From Tetracladium setigerum (lineage: Eukaryota; Ascomycota; Leotiomycetes; Helotiales), in assembly GCA_031472005.1 (NCBI GenBank), contig PZJY01000007.1:2343808-2407807 (forward strand): a DNA stretch of 64,000 nucleotides, written 5' to 3'. The translations under genes and the position numbers were made by a program. Of the stretch, positions 24,301-34,778 are shown piece by piece; the stretch's first letter is position 1; each line of letters starts with the position of its first letter. The notes below the pieces were generated by a model that was not told the origin of the DNA, ran no database searches, and saw only the letters and a program-made list of their open reading frames with translations.

Positions 24301-26820
24301 TCAGCCAGATGCTATAATTCTTGGGTCCATCTCGCAATCATCACATACATGAGCAAGAGTTTCCTCGGCATTCCTCAATGGACTAGCCAATTCCTCCTCA
24401 ATCCAATCTGAGACTGGCAGAGGTGTTCTAGGAGAGGGAGGGCTGGAGCTGAGACTAGGAAGTAAATTTAAGCTGTCGAGAGAAAGACTCAAGTCTTGAG
24501 CATTGTTTCCTTCTTCAATCGACAAGCTTTCATCCAAGGTTCGTTCACTTGGGCTCGGAGTTTTAGCAGGAGGAAATACTGACGGGGGCCGAATTGGACT
24601 CCAATCTCCAGGACGCTCGCCTTTGTGGATGTTGTCGACGGTCTTCACTCTTTTGATGCCCTGAGTAGCCTCCAAAGCGGGGCTGCTGCAATCTATTGAT
24701 TCGTCTGCAAGACTTTCTGCAATAATTGGGACGATTGGAACTTCGGCGCGGTGGGATCTGGGAGTCCTAGGACAAACATCGTATTCGGGGTCAAAAGCTA
24801 CACTGGGATCTCTGGAAACCTTGGTGGAGCTTTCAGCACTGCGTATCCAAGATTTCCGAAGTATTTGGGGCGCGAGACTTTCGCAATTTGAGAGATTCCT
24901 TGTTTGAGGGCCACTGTTGATGTCCAAGCCTACATCATAGAGAGATCCAGTAGCACTAACGGGTAGGGAGTCTACAGAAGGTAAGGGCAGGTGCCAGTCG
25001 TTTGAACTTCGTGCCGGGAGCGGTGGAAATGACAAAACATCATCGAGACTGCCCAACTTTAAACTTGTCGATGGATAAAGTTTGGGGGAGGTGATCTGAG
25101 GAACTTTCATAGAAGCATCGTGGCTCCTCAGTAATGGTCTTGATGGGGATTCTGTAGGTGTGACCTCCGGCAAATCCACAGATGCCAATTCTACTTCATC
25201 TTGTGGTTGAAGTAGCGATTGCTTCGTATCAGAACTACGCTGATCTGTATCAAAGCTTCTTTTCACCTCTGGCATTGCCAGATTTAGCACCGGTGTTCGA
25301 AAGTTAACTTCTGTGATATTGTTTGGTATCTCGGTTGACTGCGTAACTTTCGAGGAAGGGCTATGTTTGCTGCTGTTCAAGCTTGTGCAATAAAGCACCC
25401 CATTGCCTTCCCAAATAACCTCGTGTAAACTTTTGGCAGGAGATGTTGGCATCCTGTTCTTCGATTCTGACAAAACATGCAAAAAGTTAGGCGGCACATG
25501 GCCATCGCTCAGGCATAGTTGTACCTCAGCTTCTGAGACTGTTGATTCTGTTACTGATCCTGCGCCTACAACAAGACCCTTGTCCGTGAATGTTGGAGCT
25601 CGAACCATCTGAGAGACTGGCGAAATGAATGTGCTGTTCGCAATAGGTTCATGAAACCTTGTCGCTAGGGAGGTTCGAACCAGTTCCGTTATCGCATCGA
25701 TGTCTTGTCTCGTAATGATGTAAGTCTCTAATGGCAGTTCTTGGTTACCTTGACCTTCAGTATCATTGACTTGACCGGTCTGTTTCTCGTTCCCCTCTGG
25801 CATAGCACTCCTTGAAGAACTTGCTCGCCTCAGGGTGATCAAATCTGGTACCTGAGGCGAAGGGACCTTATGGGATGTCAAGGTTGATTGAATGGCCTGG
25901 ATTATCTCAAAGCTCTGGCTACCACTTGAACATTTCGTGGTTCGGTCTTGGCTTTCAAGGTACTTTGAAAGAAGGTGTTCCATAAAGCTCCCATGCCCCA
26001 CCGAAGGTTCTGTTTTGCTAGGTGTTTCCGGAAGCTCTTTTTCTAGGCGGTCACGAATGTCAAGGCAACTCCATCTTCTTGTTATAGGTTGCACTACCGT
26101 AGATGCCGAGGTCTGTGAAATTGATGGGTAGGCAAGCCTATCTGGCTTAATCTGCGCTGAACTTCCCCAGCCCCTTCTGCTACGCCTTTGATAAAGATGA
26201 CGGTATTCATCACCGCCCTGCTGAGTGAAGTGACAAGATCCATGCCACCAAGAGGTATGCTGCCACTTATCGACTCTGCCCCTCCACCTTCTCTGCCTGT
26301 TGCTGTTTGCCCGCAGTCTCCTTCTCGCACCCTTTTCATCTCCAGAAAATAGTGTATTCATTCGCCGCAGCCTTGACATTGTTAGACTGCTTGAGTCTGC
26401 TCTAGAAGCTTTATATGGAGGTAGGTCGGCATCTGCCGCAATCGACGGAGGTGTCAGGAGGTTGGGACTGCCGGGCGTTCTTCTGGAAATAAAAGATTGG
26501 TCGAAAGAGAATCTCGGTGGAGAGACATTTCGTGTTATCAAGTCGGTTGGTGAAACTTCGGATGAAGATCTGCTAGGACGCGTGTTGTGGTATGAGAAAA
26601 AGCAATTGCCGATGGGGGATCGAGGACTGTGCCGGAGCTCTCGACTCCAAAGGCTACGCTGTAATTCATCTTCAACGCCCCGATGGGATTGCTTGACTGT
26701 ACTATTTTGTAGTATGGAGGAAGCTCCTTCGAGGAGTGTGCCATTGGAGCGGGTAGGTGTAGAAGTCGGAGAGGGAGAGGGTAATATTTGAGGCTTCGCA
26801 CTATTCTGATGTATCGACAT
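24301..26820 (-). CDS. Large disordered fungal protein of unknown function
   Basis: One uninterrupted 839-codon frame on the minus strand, with a single exon. I do not recognise it. The sequence is Ser/Pro/Thr-rich almost throughout (for example SPSPTSTPTRS near the N-terminus and LSSSPPSPRTPLPVSDW near the C-terminus), so it is mostly disordered with many proline-directed phosphorylation sites. A compact region at residues about 160-215 is basic and tryptophan-rich (RRRLRANSNRQRRWRGRVDKW is followed by two further WW/W motifs) and might be the only folded or binding segment. There is no signal peptide or membrane helix. The length without a stop and the composition make it a real gene. It is divergent with the F-box gene, which starts 516 nt from its ATG on the other strand. 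Confidence 0.75.
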   Translation of the reverse strand: MSIHQNSAKPQILPSPSPTSTPTRSNGTLLEGASSILQNSTVKQSHRGVEDELQRSLWSRELRHSPRSPIGNCFFSYHNTRPSRSSSEVSPTDLITRNVSPPRFSFDQSFISRRTPGSPNLLTPPSIAADADLPPYKASRADSSSLTMSRLRRMNTLFSGDEKGARRRLRANSNRQRRWRGRVDKWQHTSWWHGSCHFTQQGGDEYRHLYQRRSRRGWGSSAQIKPDRLAYPSISQTSASTVVQPITRRWSCLDIRDRLEKELPETPSKTEPSVGHGSFMEHLLSKYLESQDRTTKCSSGSQSFEIIQAIQSTLTSHKVPSPQVPDLITLRRASSSRSAMPEGNEKQTGQVNDTEGQGNQELPLETYIITRQDIDAITELVRTSLATRFHEPIANSTFISPVSQMVRAPTFTDKGLVVGAGSVTESTVSEAEVQLCLSDGHVPPNFLHVLSESKNRMPTSPAKSLHEVIWEGNGVLYCTSLNSSKHSPSSKVTQSTEIPNNITEVNFRTPVLNLAMPEVKRSFDTDQRSSDTKQSLLQPQDEVELASVDLPEVTPTESPSRPLLRSHDASMKVPQITSPKLYPSTSLKLGSLDDVLSFPPLPARSSNDWHLPLPSVDSLPVSATGSLYDVGLDINSGPQTRNLSNCESLAPQILRKSWIRSAESSTKVSRDPSVAFDPEYDVCPRTPRSHRAEVPIVPIIAESLADESIDCSSPALEATQGIKRVKTVDNIHKGERPGDWSPIRPPSVFPPAKTPSPSERTLDESLSIEEGNNAQDLSLSLDSLNLLPSLSSSPPSPRTPLPVSDWIEEELASPLRNAEETLAHVCDDCEMDPRIIASG

Positions 26821-27335
26821 CGTTTAGGTAGGAAAATGAAGGATTTAGGAATGCGGTTATATTCGAGCTAACAATTGAAAAGAGGGCAAAGAGGAGGAAA
26901 GAAAGATATGAGGAAAACTCTCAAAGAGGACTTAGTACAGTACCTGCCTGTGTGCCTACTGCCTACCTACCTGGTCGTCATCGCTGTTGTGACTGCACAC
27001 TCCACAAGATGCTGGTTGGAAGTTGCGAGTAGCACCCATTTCGTACGGCAGGAGCCGCATTCATCATAGAAATCCATCTAATCATCCTCGTGAATAATCT
27101 AATGGCACACCTGGTGCTCAGTCTGGCAGGTCGATGCCGCTTGGGTGAGGTTGTTGATGTTTTCAATTGAAGAAGAAGAAGAAGCACGAGGCGAGATGTC
27201 TGACAAGCCTTCAGCCGCCGCCCCGCGTCTCCTGTCCAGACATCCAAAGACCATCCCCCACCCCCACCATTCTTACCCAACCTCATCCCCAACCTAACGA
27301 CGACAGGACAGTATCAACAACGTGTTCCCATCAAC

Positions 27336-28844
27336 ATGTCCCTCTCTGCTCTGCCAACCGAAATTATCACATCTATCCTGTCGGAAATTGCGTCAGTCCT
27401 CCAAAAGCCCCAAGATCCAGTGCTTTACGAGCAGAACATATCAACAACCCAATACTCATTCTCGGCCTTATCTAAATGTTCGCGTCGTCTTCATAAGCTG
27501 TCGGTGCCCTTTCTCTACACTTCGTTCTTCGAAAGAGATCGCTATACTCTCTTACCCTTTCTGAGAACAATCTTGAAAGCGCCTCATCTCGCAGCATTTG
27601 TGAAGACCTATGAAGGCAGGCCCACTCGAGGGTACTTGCACGAAGCAACGGTAGCTTTTCCCTCGACTAACGGCCGCTTTCACCCAAATGGCGACCATGA
27701 GACAAATTCCATGATACTCCTTGCCATACAGCGGGGAGAGATCAACGACGAAGGAGCTCTGCTTTGGCTGACTGAGATCATTCGTGGCAGCTGGGATGCT
27801 GCCACGGCGCTCACCATCATATGTCTTCCAAACCTCCAAACACTCAGCTTCGAGGTCATACATGTAAATTTGGCCTCCACGGACACAGACACGGACACGG
27901 ACACGGACATGTCGGGATCTTCTGATAGTGAGGATGAGAGCGATGAAGCATTCGATGTGGTCGCCTTCAAATGGATCAATCGCTCTCTACGAGTCGCTCA
28001 GGACCTTCAGTCAAGCGGACGGGTGGCATCAGAGTACAGCATGCGGAAGTTGGACACCATCCGACTATCACTGCGGGACACTGCTAGTAGATCAGGCTTT
28101 ACGTCCAACCTAATGCGGAACTCTGCTAGTAGATCAGTCTTTATGTCAAACCTTCTCGCATTCTTAATGCTTGAATCTGTGAAGACATTTGAGACTTATG
28201 GCCTTTGGCTCGACAACAACCTTGGCAGCCAAGTGACCTTCTCACTGCCAATCCTTTCACTTGTTGACTTAGGAGTAGGCTCTGCTTCGATTCTCGGGCG
28301 TTTCGAAAATCTCCAGAAATTATATCTCACCAGCCGAATACGCCAGGCTGCTGAATATATGTGCGCGATGTCTCACCTAAGCAATTCACTTCGGGAATTG
28401 ACGATAGTAGGAAGTGGGAAATCTTCCTGTATGTTCAAACCATCTCTCACTTCGTTTGAAGTTCTCGAAAAACTTGATATCGCGGCACCACACCTCATCC
28501 ATTGGGACTTACCAAACAGGCACTCATGGGATTTGGCGATGCCCATGAATTTAAAGTACTTGGCAGTCAGAAGATGTGTGACATCTAGTGTCCAAGCTGC
28601 CAGTAGGCTCGTAAGCCGAAAGCTACTAAAACTCTGCAAGCTTGAGTTTTTGTATCTCGAATTCCTCACAAGTTTAATTCCTGAGGAGACTCAAAAAGAG
28701 GTGGATCTTTTGAGGAACAAATGCTTAGAAGCTGGTGTCGCTCTCAGGGTGAATTGTATTGGTCACCAACAGCTCGTCGGAATGAACCTGCAGGCAGAAA
28801 GTCTCAGTTTACTGCCAACTACTCCGTACATGCAATGTAGTTGA
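27336..28844 (+). CDS. F-box protein
   Basis: A single-exon frame of 502 residues. The N-terminus (MSLSALPTEIITSILSEI, then SALSKCSRRLHKLSVPFLY) has the LPxEIxxxIL pattern of an F-box, so it probably recruits substrates to an SCF ubiquitin ligase through Skp1. The rest is leucine-rich and irregular, as usual for fungal F-box proteins with degenerate LRR-like C-termini. Two local expansions are visible. One is an Asp-Thr repeat from a GGACAC-type hexanucleotide at 27879-27909, followed by an acidic Ser/Asp stretch. The other is a 14-codon direct repeat at 28081-28164 (TASRSGFTSNL, then SASRSVFMSNL). The frame is intact. The start is the first ATG, preceded by ATCAAC. Confidence 0.82.
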   Translation: MSLSALPTEIITSILSEIASVLQKPQDPVLYEQNISTTQYSFSALSKCSRRLHKLSVPFLYTSFFERDRYTLLPFLRTILKAPHLAAFVKTYEGRPTRGYLHEATVAFPSTNGRFHPNGDHETNSMILLAIQRGEINDEGALLWLTEIIRGSWDAATALTIICLPNLQTLSFEVIHVNLASTDTDTDTDTDMSGSSDSEDESDEAFDVVAFKWINRSLRVAQDLQSSGRVASEYSMRKLDTIRLSLRDTASRSGFTSNLMRNSASRSVFMSNLLAFLMLESVKTFETYGLWLDNNLGSQVTFSLPILSLVDLGVGSASILGRFENLQKLYLTSRIRQAAEYMCAMSHLSNSLRELTIVGSGKSSCMFKPSLTSFEVLEKLDIAAPHLIHWDLPNRHSWDLAMPMNLKYLAVRRCVTSSVQAASRLVSRKLLKLCKLEFLYLEFLTSLIPEETQKEVDLLRNKCLEAGVALRVNCIGHQQLVGMNLQAESLSLLPTTPYMQCS

Positions 28845-29664
28845 GTGATACTCGCACTACTCAGATACAGGATACCCAAAGTAGCCTTCGGTACCCTTGT
28901 CCCAAGTGGCTCATTTTCATTCGAATCCTTGAGGGGTCATTTGGATTTGCCATGCTTTATTGAGCCGTTCCGATTTTAGACGAAGAATTGAATAGAACGG
29001 CAGAGTTCCAACATGACAAAGGTCCTCGTCTCCAAACTGTAATTCAATCCAACAATTCGGATGCATGGTGCTAAGCGCTTTGCAGGGGTCATATTCTTCA
29101 AGCCACCAACATCTCCCCATCAACCTTTTAACCTTCATTTTATGCTCCCCTCCCAATACCAACCCATCTGAAACACCAACAATCCAGATATTTAACGCCA
29201 CTTATTACGGATGTTCCCGTACATTTTACACAAACCAAAACGCCTTGCTTTCATGTCCACCATGCTATCTTAAAAGCCACAAAAGCCTTGAGTGAGGACG
29301 ACACAAATTTCAAAACGCAAAGAGGCGAAGCGGTCAAGTGATGTGCTCATTAAAATGACCTTCCAATACTTGGTACTGTAGCTTCTTACTTCGTGCAGAT
29401 TGTCTGCCTAGTGGCAAGGCAGAATTGATGTTGAAATTGATGTTGGTCGCAGAGTGATGGCCGCAGCTTCTCAGAGTCACAGTGCAGTCTTCAGCAAAAA
29501 CTTGCTGCGGGGTGCAAAATCGCAACGTTCAATAATTCATTTAGTGAATAGGGCATTTCATCCTTGACCAAATTCCAGATTTCAACGGCCTGTAACTTGG
29601 AATCAGATGTCGGCAATCGATGGGTTGTTTAGTACGATGACAGCCCTTCCATCTCTTTGACGAC
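28845..29664. other. Intergenic region
   Basis: No domain-bearing frame is visible. Open frames at 28917-29201 minus and 29334-29525 minus are not supported. Confidence 0.5.
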
Positions 29665-30002
29665 ATGGCTAACGGGTATTCAGTTTCATTTCAACTTCCT
29701 CCATCACCAACATCCGGACTGTGTAATTGCATGGAGGAAGTCATGAGCCTAGGCTCTGGGCACTGCTGTCAGGCCTGTAGAGATCCCCTCATCCCGCAAG
29801 AGACGAATTTGTTGTTCCCATCGGAGCAATCGTCGCTATCGTCATTGCTCTCGTGGCACTCATCGTTATTGTCGCAGTACTGTGGCTGGTTTTGAGAAAG
29901 GCAAATACTGTCGTGGCCATAAGTCCCGACGCAGACGGTCTTGAAGTCAGAATGCCTCCATCTGGATACGAGCACGCTCGCAACGTTGAACTGCTAATGT
30001 GA
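29665..30002 (+). CDS. Small Cys-rich single-pass membrane protein, frame broken
   Basis: The first frame starts MANGYSVSFQLPPSPTSGL and continues CNCMEEVMSLGSGHCCQACRD. A second frame, shifted as if one base were missing near 29792, continues with VVPIGAIVAIVIALVALIV into VAVLWLVLRK, a clear transmembrane helix with a basic stop-transfer, then a short cytoplasmic tail ending VELLM and a stop at 30000-30002. Joined, the product would be about 112 residues with a Cys-rich outside and a short inside. No signal peptide is seen. The PPSPTSGLCNCM start faintly resembles the beginning of the CBM43-like domain of the GH72-like gene 2 kb downstream, so it could be a remnant of a related gene. I cannot assign a function. 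Confidence 0.4.
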
Positions 30003-30918
30003 TTTAGGGAACTCAGAACTTCTGAAAATGGACCTAAGGAGTTTCTAGATGGAGAGCCTCTCGAAGATACATGTGAATCAAGAAGGGTCGGCTGGTTTGG
30101 GCTATTACTGGGGGTATATCAAGCTGGGTTTCTTGGAATTCCGGTGACTTCCACAACTAGGCACTCTTTCAGCAAAATTCTCAATCCCACCATGCATTGA
30201 CCCTCTGGTAACACCACAACAACGTCAACTGTGAAGCAGCCCATGTTAATTTCAGACCAACATGGGTGCATGTTTGACGACTGTCTCTCACAAATTTACC
30301 GAGTCCCAACAATTCATACTCCTAAACATTTACTTTAACTCCGGCAAGCATTTATTTATAACATTGAACCTAATTCATGGGACAAACATTCATCTCCCTG
30401 CCATAAAATCTCTCTATCCTCGATGAATTCTCTTGATTTTCCCGAAATTACAACCAACAATACCACTCGCACACGACTTCAACATACTCATCCTGCTGCG
30501 CCATTACGAAGGAACAAACCTTATCCAAAAACCTGCCCTCTCTGTTGACTATGCATATCCTTCTGCCTTGAGCCAGGCAGATTATACTTGTGCCTGCAAT
30601 GTGATAAGTTGCATCCTGCAGTCACAGCCGACATTTGTTGGTTTTGGGTCTCGACATTGGTCTAGACGAACCAATGAGAAGCGAGGGCATGAGGCAAACA
30701 ACAGAAGGAGAAAAAGAGGCTGTGTGACAAGCTGGGAGGTAATGAAGTCCAAGATTTCAATTTTTGGGTTGTGGGATTGTGAATTAACGTGGGGAATTCT
30801 TGGGGACAGTACAACTTCGTTGGTGATCCTTTCATGACCATTCCCCCCGCCCCCTCTCGCGATTTTGCACTCTCAAGTTTTGTTTCAGTAATTTTTGCGA
30901 TCGAGACTTGATTTCAAG

Positions 30919-33410
30919 ATGAGTGAAAAATTCGAGCCCATAATCATCAAAGTGAGTAAAACACATTCATTTTATCGTGGAGATTCGTGAAGATGGGGTT
31001 TGCGCTGACCTCTCGTCGAAGGGGGGGAAATTCTTTTACGAAACGTCGGGCAGACAGTTTTTTGTCAAAGGCACCATATACTCACCAACCGCAAGTTCGT
31101 CTGACGATGTCTTAGCTGAAAAGACTTGCAACATAGATGCAAGCGAGATGAAAATATTAGGAATCAATGTGGTTTATGTATGGGCTTTAGGGAATTCCTT
31201 GAACCTTCCTAAGTGCCTGAAGGCCTACCAAGATGCTGGAGTGTATGTCATCATACAGATACATCGATTACAAACCTGGGAAGGCCGCTGGAATTCTCAG
31301 AATTATGATGCTTTGATGGATCTGGCGGACAGTTATGCGATCTACCCAAACATATTGGGCTTTGTATTTGCAGATCGGCAGACTTCAGGGAACGAAACCA
31401 CCGGTCTCACGCTGCCTGGACCAGCCTCCGCAAATCTCAAAGCGGCTGTTCGAGATCTCAAACTTCACATGCAAGAGAGCGGTTATCGAAAGGTTCCTGT
31501 GGGAGTTGCGGGTAGTCAGACGAATGTACTCGTACCGTCTATCGAAGCCCCGTACCTCCTCTGCGGGAATTCAACGCAGCAAAAAATCGATTTCTGGGTA
31601 CAATTCCTCCCGTCACGATGTTATTTAAGAGACAATATCGATCTTATCATTTCTCGGCCTGTTTATAATTCATATGGCATCCCTCTGCTGATGGGAGACT
31701 ATGCCTGTGACGAGAAGCATCCACCCGAGTATGCACGTGATTATCGAGAGATAAAAGCACTCTATACCTCTGAACTTTCTAAAGTCGTAGGTGACTTCAC
31801 GTTGCACTCTACATTCTTCTCAAGTTCTTCTCCAAGCTTACCTGCGTATTAGTGGTCCGGTGGCACGATCTATAAATGGCGGAACGACGAAAGCAACAAT
31901 GGTACGTTTGCTCTTCGCGGACACTTGATCCCTACATCCACAAAAACTGACCAGGCCAATTCCTCCAGGAATGCAAAACATATCGGTTGAAGTACGAGAC
32001 AGCTCACAAATACTTGCGATGGTTAGGAATGAAAACGGGGTGGCATTAGGAAACACGTTCTTGCGCACGTCTATACCTGTCATATCGATGTCGGACTACC
32101 AGCCACTGCGTCCTGCATATCCAGCTTGCCCTGCCTATAACCAAGTCGATTGGCGTATGTTTTCCAGATTCTTCAGTGTCCCAGTCACCCCGAACATAAA
32201 TGCATACTGAATCACACAGCAATCCATGCAAACATACCGCCATCTCAAGAAGTGAGGTGTGCGAATGCATGTCAAAGTCCGTGTCATGTAATGTCGACAC
32301 ATCGATGCCCGCCTTGGAAGCCGAAGACGCCATCACTACGTATTGCAAATCCAACCCCAAATCTTGTCTGGGCATTCGAACGGAGTTCGAGACCGGTCAA
32401 TACGGCGCGTTTTCTTTCTGCACGACACATCAAAAACTTTCCTGGCAATTATCATACATACGTGGAGAATCCAGCAATACAACTTCGTGCAGCAATGGAG
32501 CCGTGACCGGCCTCGGCAAATATGTCAACGTAAAGCTGCCCGCCTCCAATGATACTCGTTGCAGGACGTTGCTGGCGTCTGCTGGTCCGCTTGGAGACCA
32601 AACTATTGCTTTCGAAGTTGCTACCGTGACTTCAGGCTCTGGTGGCAGTAGTGTGACCGCAGCAGTAAATCCTACCGACAAAAATAATACAGATAGTGCG
32701 AGCCCCTCGTCAAGTTCTCAATCCATCGCCGTGCAAAATAGCAACCTAGCCCTGGTACCATAGCAGGAATTTCCGTTGGTATCGCGGCGTTGATTGCAAT
32801 CTTGCTAGGAGCCTACCTATTTTGGAGGAAAAGAAGACGTGGAAAACGCATGTCTGACGCAGAGGGCTTGCAGGTATCATCGCCAGATTATCAACCCATT
32901 GGAAACGTCGAGCTCGAAGGTGGCAGCGAAGCCGTAGTATTGGTAGCTCCAATTCAAAAGGAGAGAGCCGAACTGTCAGTGGCAATCCCCAAATCGGAAA
33001 GTGTGAGTTTGGAGACTGGGAATACGGAACATGCGAGTGATGTGACTAGGGTCGTTGACACAGGACATGAGGTTGAGGTTAAGAAGGCGGGGGTTGATGG
33101 TGACGGTATTGCAGCTCTGGGTACTGAGGGACAACTTGTTAAATGTACGAACGCCACTTCCATTGAAGGGGCAGAGGAAGCTCTTTCACCTTCTTGGGCC
33201 AGCGGTAGTTGGTTTGATTCTACTGATCCAAGGCAAGGACTTACTGCGAGTTCACCGCCGTTGGGGTCGAGAAGTCGGCTATGGTATGATTTAATTCTTG
33301 GGGTATGTAATAATTGGAAGAGGGTCTGGAGAAGAAACTTGAGCTTTAGATGTGGGCATGGGCTTCCTTTTCGTAGAGTCGTAAGCCCGTTGGAGTTCGC
33401 TAAGGGCTGA
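30919..33410 (+). CDS. GH72-like protein with CBM43-like domain and TM anchor
   Basis: Exon 1 is 30919-30951, exon 2 31022-31786, exon 3 31853-31901 and exon 4 31969-32154, followed by a further exon from 32220. The joined start (PIIIKGGKFFYETSGRQFFVKG) and SKVWSGGTIYKW across the second intron match the beta-1,3-glucanosyltransferase (GAS/GEL) family, which elongates wall glucan. Catalytic motifs are abnormal. LGFFAGNE is LGFVFADRQTSGNE (about 124-137), and the second, S/A-EYGC, is GDYAC with Asp at 237. A CBM43/X8-like Cys domain (VCECMSKSVSC...YGAFSFC) follows. Then comes a Ser-rich linker, a helix (AGISVGIAALIAILLGAYLF) with a KRRRGKR stop-transfer, and about 190 cytoplasmic residues, instead of a GPI signal. 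Two apparent missing bases (about 32251 and 32754) interrupt the frame. No signal peptide is visible; an upstream exon may be missing. Confidence 0.72.
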
Positions 33411-34778
33411 CTGTTTGAGGAAAGTAATCATTTCTCCATTCCAACAATGAAACGAGTCAAACGACCCGAACCCAGTACTTTATAGATCAGTGATCATTTT
33501 ACTTTTCTTGTTTCAAGTAGAAAAAGAAGAAATACTATGAGTTCCTTGAATTATAACGTTACTCAATACTCTGCTTTTGTCTGTTCGTGGTTGTTGTTGT
33601 CCAGGTCCGTCCTCTATTGTTGAGAGGGAGCTCCTCTCTATTCACATTGATTTCAAACCACACAACCAGTACCAAGACTATTCGAGAGCTCGTAAGATTA
33701 CTCTCGAGTATTGCAGCTCGCTTTTCGGAAGCAAGCGAAGGCCGAGATTGAAATGAAAGGCCAAGAAGGAATTGAGCTTGGCGAGTGATAAAAAGCCTCA
33801 AGATAGAAGGATGTTAGAAATCATTATCCTGTTGATCTCTTCGTCCGCCGAAGAAGGAATGACAGGCATGAACATAACGACAGCATTTCTAGCTGGTGAG
33901 AAGAAATAAGATTCCTTCGGTGGAGTATCGCTCCTTCTCCACATTCGCTTATTTTAGAAACTCTGCCAAATGAACTCCGTACACTTGGCGGAGACGAAGG
34001 CAACTCCTTCAATTCGGCACTTCAGAAAATGCTTTAATGCTCGAAAAAGAAAGAAGAATTTGACTAGGTTATTGACTCACCTGATTGTATCGCAGATGAA
34101 CCAACAAGAGTTTGTGAGGCATGGAATTTCTTGTCACTGTCTACTGGCCGTCTGAGTCAACTATCTGTGCAACCCCCCTTAGCGGGGTCTGAGCCAATGA
34201 GCCATAATGTGTCGAAGGTCTACTGTAGGGATACGAACACACCCTTCGAGCTCCAGAGTGTCATCAGTGGCGCGCGGACGACTGGGATGTCTCTGACTCA
34301 AAAAGTATCGGGAAGAGAGAAAACATGAGTTACGAAGTTTAACCGATACTCATGTCCAATTACAGCACTCAATTCGAAATCTAGATTACAAACTCGGACT
34401 CTCGGACAAAAAGATGGACTTCCTATGCCCCACTATCAACCACTTTTCTCTCCAGATTAACCAGTAACAATGGGCTGCGAAAAGGACCTACTTTGGGGTT
34501 TTGCTTCTGCAGATCCGCCCAGGAACGAATTCCGTGCTTAAATCCGATTGTTGTTTTTGTGCCAAGCCTGCGCGTCCTAATCTTTTAAAGGGAGTCGATT
34601 GTCGCATCTTTTCACTTGGTTTTCCAAGCTCCTAATTTTGGGCATACAGTTAATTTCTAGTTCTTCTATTCTTTTTTTTTCACTTATTCTCTTCTTTTTG
34701 GCAACTGTGCCACAGACCCTACATTCGCCAAAGGCTATACCGGTGAAGTGTACTGTACTGTATTTGTGGGTAACGAAG
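33411..34778. other. Upstream region of the ABC transporter
   Basis: No gene is supported. The sequence just before the transporter start contains a long pyrimidine-rich stretch (34620-34700) and GTACTGTAC at 34750-34758, a 9-mer that recurs in the window. I do not see a canonical PDRE or other known operator that I would defend. Confidence 0.45.

Noticed and set aside
31370..31420. Firm claim that the first GH72 catalytic glutamate is lost
   Set aside because: A GNE tripeptide follows a short insertion and keeps the usual distance to the KAAxRD block, so the residue may be displaced rather than lost.
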